Shown piece by piece: positions 7,371-10,152 of a stretch of DNA of 10,152 nt. A program made the position numbers and the translations under genes. The notes beneath the pieces were generated by a model. It was not told the origin of the DNA, made no database searches, and saw only the letters and a program-made list of their open reading frames with translations. This DNA comes from Bacillaceae bacterium (GTDB lineage Bacteria > Bacillota > Bacilli > Bacillales > Amphibacillaceae): the NCBI GenBank assembly GCA_030152985.1, contig JASLIE010000055.1, positions 1 through 10,152 of the forward strand. Reading direction: 5' to 3'. Numbering within the stretch: the stretch's first letter is position 1; every line of letters starts with the position of its first letter.

Positions 7371-7438
7371 CACAAGATAAGACTTTTAATTGACAAATCT
7401 TTTTTTATTACTTTAAAAAAGAAAAATAAGATCTTGTG
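7371..7438 (-). repeat. Long imperfect inverted repeat across the DUF1146 gene end, possible terminator
   Basis: CACAAGAT (7371-7378) and ATCTTGTG (7431-7438) are perfect inverted copies 52 bases apart. Nested within them, 7398-7405 and 7415-7422 form a second A/T-only hairpin. The outer stem begins inside the DUF1146 coding end, so the stop codon at 7413 lies within the structure, and on the minus strand it is followed by CTTGTTTTAT. It could act as a weak terminator before murA. Confidence 0.35.
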
Positions 7439-7643
7439 ACCATCTAATCATATCTAGTATAAAATTACTGACAGTCGATCCAATTACAATCGCTATAAAA
7501 ACGAGGAAGATTTGTGCTTCTAAAACACGGTGTTTTCTCACAATGACTTCAAAATTAATACCTTGCATCACATACCAAGTCATGCCAATAAAAAATGTAT
7601 GTGAAATCAGACTAATCAATCCCATAACGCCAATTGTATTCAT
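7413..7643 (-). CDS. DUF1146 (YwzB-like) small membrane protein
   Basis: This 76-residue protein from the ATG at 7643 has two predicted transmembrane helices, about 5-25 (VMGLISLISHTFFIGMTWYV) and about 43-63 (AQIFLVFIAIVIGSTVSNFIL), joined by a short basic loop (VRKHRV). The pattern TWYVMQGINFEVIVRKHRV...QIFLVFIAIVIGSTVSNFILDMIRWS is the DUF1146 signature, and the position between atpC and murA is the same as ywzB in Bacillus. No function is established for the family. An in-frame ATG at 7664 would add seven residues but has no ribosome site, whereas AGAGGTG (7650-7656) stands 6 bases before 7643. A strong terminator separates it from atpC, so it probably has its own promoter. The stop codon lies within a long inverted repeat. 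Confidence 0.88.
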   Translation of the reverse strand: MNTIGVMGLISLISHTFFIGMTWYVMQGINFEVIVRKHRVLEAQIFLVFIAIVIGSTVSNFILDMIRWSQDLIFLF

Positions 7644-7649
7644 AATAAA

Positions 7650-7656
7650 CACCTCT
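7650..7656 (-). promoter_or_regulatory. Ribosome binding site fixing the DUF1146 gene start
   Basis: AGAGGTG lies 6 bases before the ATG at 7643. The alternative ATG at 7664 is preceded by GCTAAA and has no such site. Confidence 0.65.
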
Positions 7657-7662
7657 TCAGTC

Positions 7663-7671
7663 ATTTTAGCA
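7663..7671 (-). promoter_or_regulatory. Candidate extended -10 promoter for the DUF1146 gene
   Basis: TGC followed by TAAAAT (5 of 6 to the -10 consensus) lies between the atp terminator and the gene. The -35 region is only a T-run from the terminator. The start would fall near 7656, leaving a very short leader. This is a weak call, supported mainly by the need for a promoter after the terminator. Confidence 0.3.
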
Positions 7672-7684
7672 TAAATAAATGCAT

Positions 7685-7721
7685 AAAAAAATTCGCAAAG
7701 TAACCCTTTACGAATTTTTTT
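7685..7721. terminator. Bidirectional rho-independent terminator ending the atp operon
   Basis: AAAAAAATTCG (7685-7695) and CGAATTTTTTT (7711-7721) pair perfectly over 11 bp; an inner AAAG/CTTT extension lies after one mismatch, leaving a 5-base loop. The A-run and T-run flank the stem on either strand, so it should work in both directions. It begins 8 bases beyond the epsilon-subunit stop. Confidence 0.85.
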
Positions 7722-7728
7722 AAATCAT

Positions 7729-8157
<429 letters not shown>

Positions 8158-8182
8158 TTAAAAAGCTTTGGTTTATTTTTTT

Positions 8183-8212
8183 AAAAACAAAGGCAAGGAC
8201 GCGCCCTGCCTT
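8183..8212 (-). terminator. Intercistronic hairpin with T-tract between atpD and atpC
   Basis: On the minus strand a 9-bp stem (8204-8212 with 8190-8198), including one G-U wobble and a 5-base loop, is followed by TGTTTTT. This has the form of a rho-independent terminator. Because atpC must still be expressed, it is better read as an attenuator or RNA-processing/stability element lowering epsilon relative to beta. The stem has a mismatch when read on the plus strand, which supports minus-strand function. Confidence 0.55.
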
Positions 8213-8218
8213 AATTCA

Positions 8219-9648
<1,430 letters not shown>

Positions 9649-9666
9649 AACTTCTTACCTCATCTA

Positions 9667-10152
9667 TTATTCTAATGCTGCTACTCCACCAATAATCTCT
9701 GTGATTTCTTGAGTGATAGCTGCTTGACGTGCACGGTTATAGGAAAGTGTTAAATCATCTATTAACTCATTCGCATTTTCCGTTGCACTGTTCATCGCAG
9801 TCATACGTGCTGCGTGCTCACTCGCTTTAGCATCTAAAATTGCTCCGTAAATTAAACTTTCTGCATACTGTGGTAACAATACTTCTAAAATTGCAGACTC
9901 ATCTGGATCATATTCATAACTACTTGTTGCACTTCCGTCAGCTTCAATGCTAAGTGGAACTAAAGTGTTTTCAGTTACGATATGCGAAATTGCACTCTCA
10001 TACTTATTATATAAAATAACAAGCTCATCAATTTCTTCGTCAGTATAAAGTCCGACAGCATAGGCTGCTAATGCACGGATATCAGCAAACTTAGGTTGGT
10101 CTGCAAGGCCGATAATGCTTTCTGCCATTGGTAAATCATTTTTCTGACAAAA
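9667..10152 (-). CDS. atpG: ATP synthase F1 gamma subunit, 5' part cut by window
   Basis: Gamma is the central rotor shaft of F1. Only the C-terminal 161 residues are in the window; full-length gamma subunits have about 285-300. The reading frame continues upstream past the internal Met at 10128 to the window edge (FCQKNDLP before MAES), so this Met is not the start. The C-terminal helix [32 protein letters not shown] is the most conserved part of the family, the element that inserts into the alpha3beta3 ring. The gene precedes atpD by 32 bases, the standard A-G-D-C order, and belongs to the same transcript. Confidence 0.97.
   Translation of the reverse strand, partial: FCQKNDLPMAESIIGLADQPKFADIRALAAYAVGLYTDEEIDELVILYNKYESAISHIVTENTLVPLSIEADGSATSSYEYDPDESAILEVLLPQYAESLIYGAILDAKASEHAARMTAMNSATENANELIDDLTLSYNRARQAAITQEITEIIGGVAALE

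Overview
The window is 10.15 kb of AT-rich DNA from a low-GC Gram-positive bacterium (Firmicutes, class Bacilli). Every gene I can support lies on the minus strand. The order atpG-atpD-atpC, DUF1146 gene, murA, mbl, EpuA-family gene, fabZ is a chromosomal core block. The EpuA gene between mbl and fabZ, and the absence of the ywmB/spoIID genes found near murAA in Bacillus, suggest Lactobacillales, perhaps a rod-shaped or ovoid lineage such as Carnobacteriaceae. That placement is inference from gene order; no rRNA or other marker is present. Strong purine-rich Shine-Dalgarno sites precede most genes.

Read in the direction of transcription (high to low coordinate), the window opens inside the F1Fo ATP synthase operon: the C-terminal part of the gamma subunit (9667-10152, cut by the window edge), beta (8219-9634, TTG start) and epsilon (7729-8136). 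A GC-rich hairpin with a T-tract lies between beta and epsilon, and a strong bidirectional terminator follows epsilon. Next come a small two-helix DUF1146 protein (7413-7643) and murA (5944-7233), with a good extended -10 promoter before murA. After a hairpin with only a weak T-tract comes a compact unit of mbl, an EpuA-family single-pass membrane protein and fabZ (5870 down to 3950), ending in a terminator that contains the fabZ stop codon. This core joins ATP synthesis, the first committed step of peptidoglycan precursor synthesis (MurA), spatial control of wall growth (Mbl) and fatty-acid elongation (FabZ).

The last part (3760 down to 1) is an accessory two-gene efflux operon: a lipoprotein membrane fusion protein (2900-3760) and an RND/HAE-1-type permease (from 2897, cut by the window edge about 965 residues in). 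The 171-base gap before it holds two candidate promoters and a 6-3-6 inverted repeat (3819-3833), placed like a repressor operator. No regulator gene is visible in the window.

No gap exceeds 300 bases. I see no tRNA, rRNA, CRISPR array, insertion sequence, phage gene or attachment site. Most of the window is well-understood housekeeping DNA and I do not see a clear new system. The parts that best repay a second look are the efflux operon with its putative operator and hairpin-less fusion protein, the EpuA-like membrane protein, and the hairpin between atpD and atpC.
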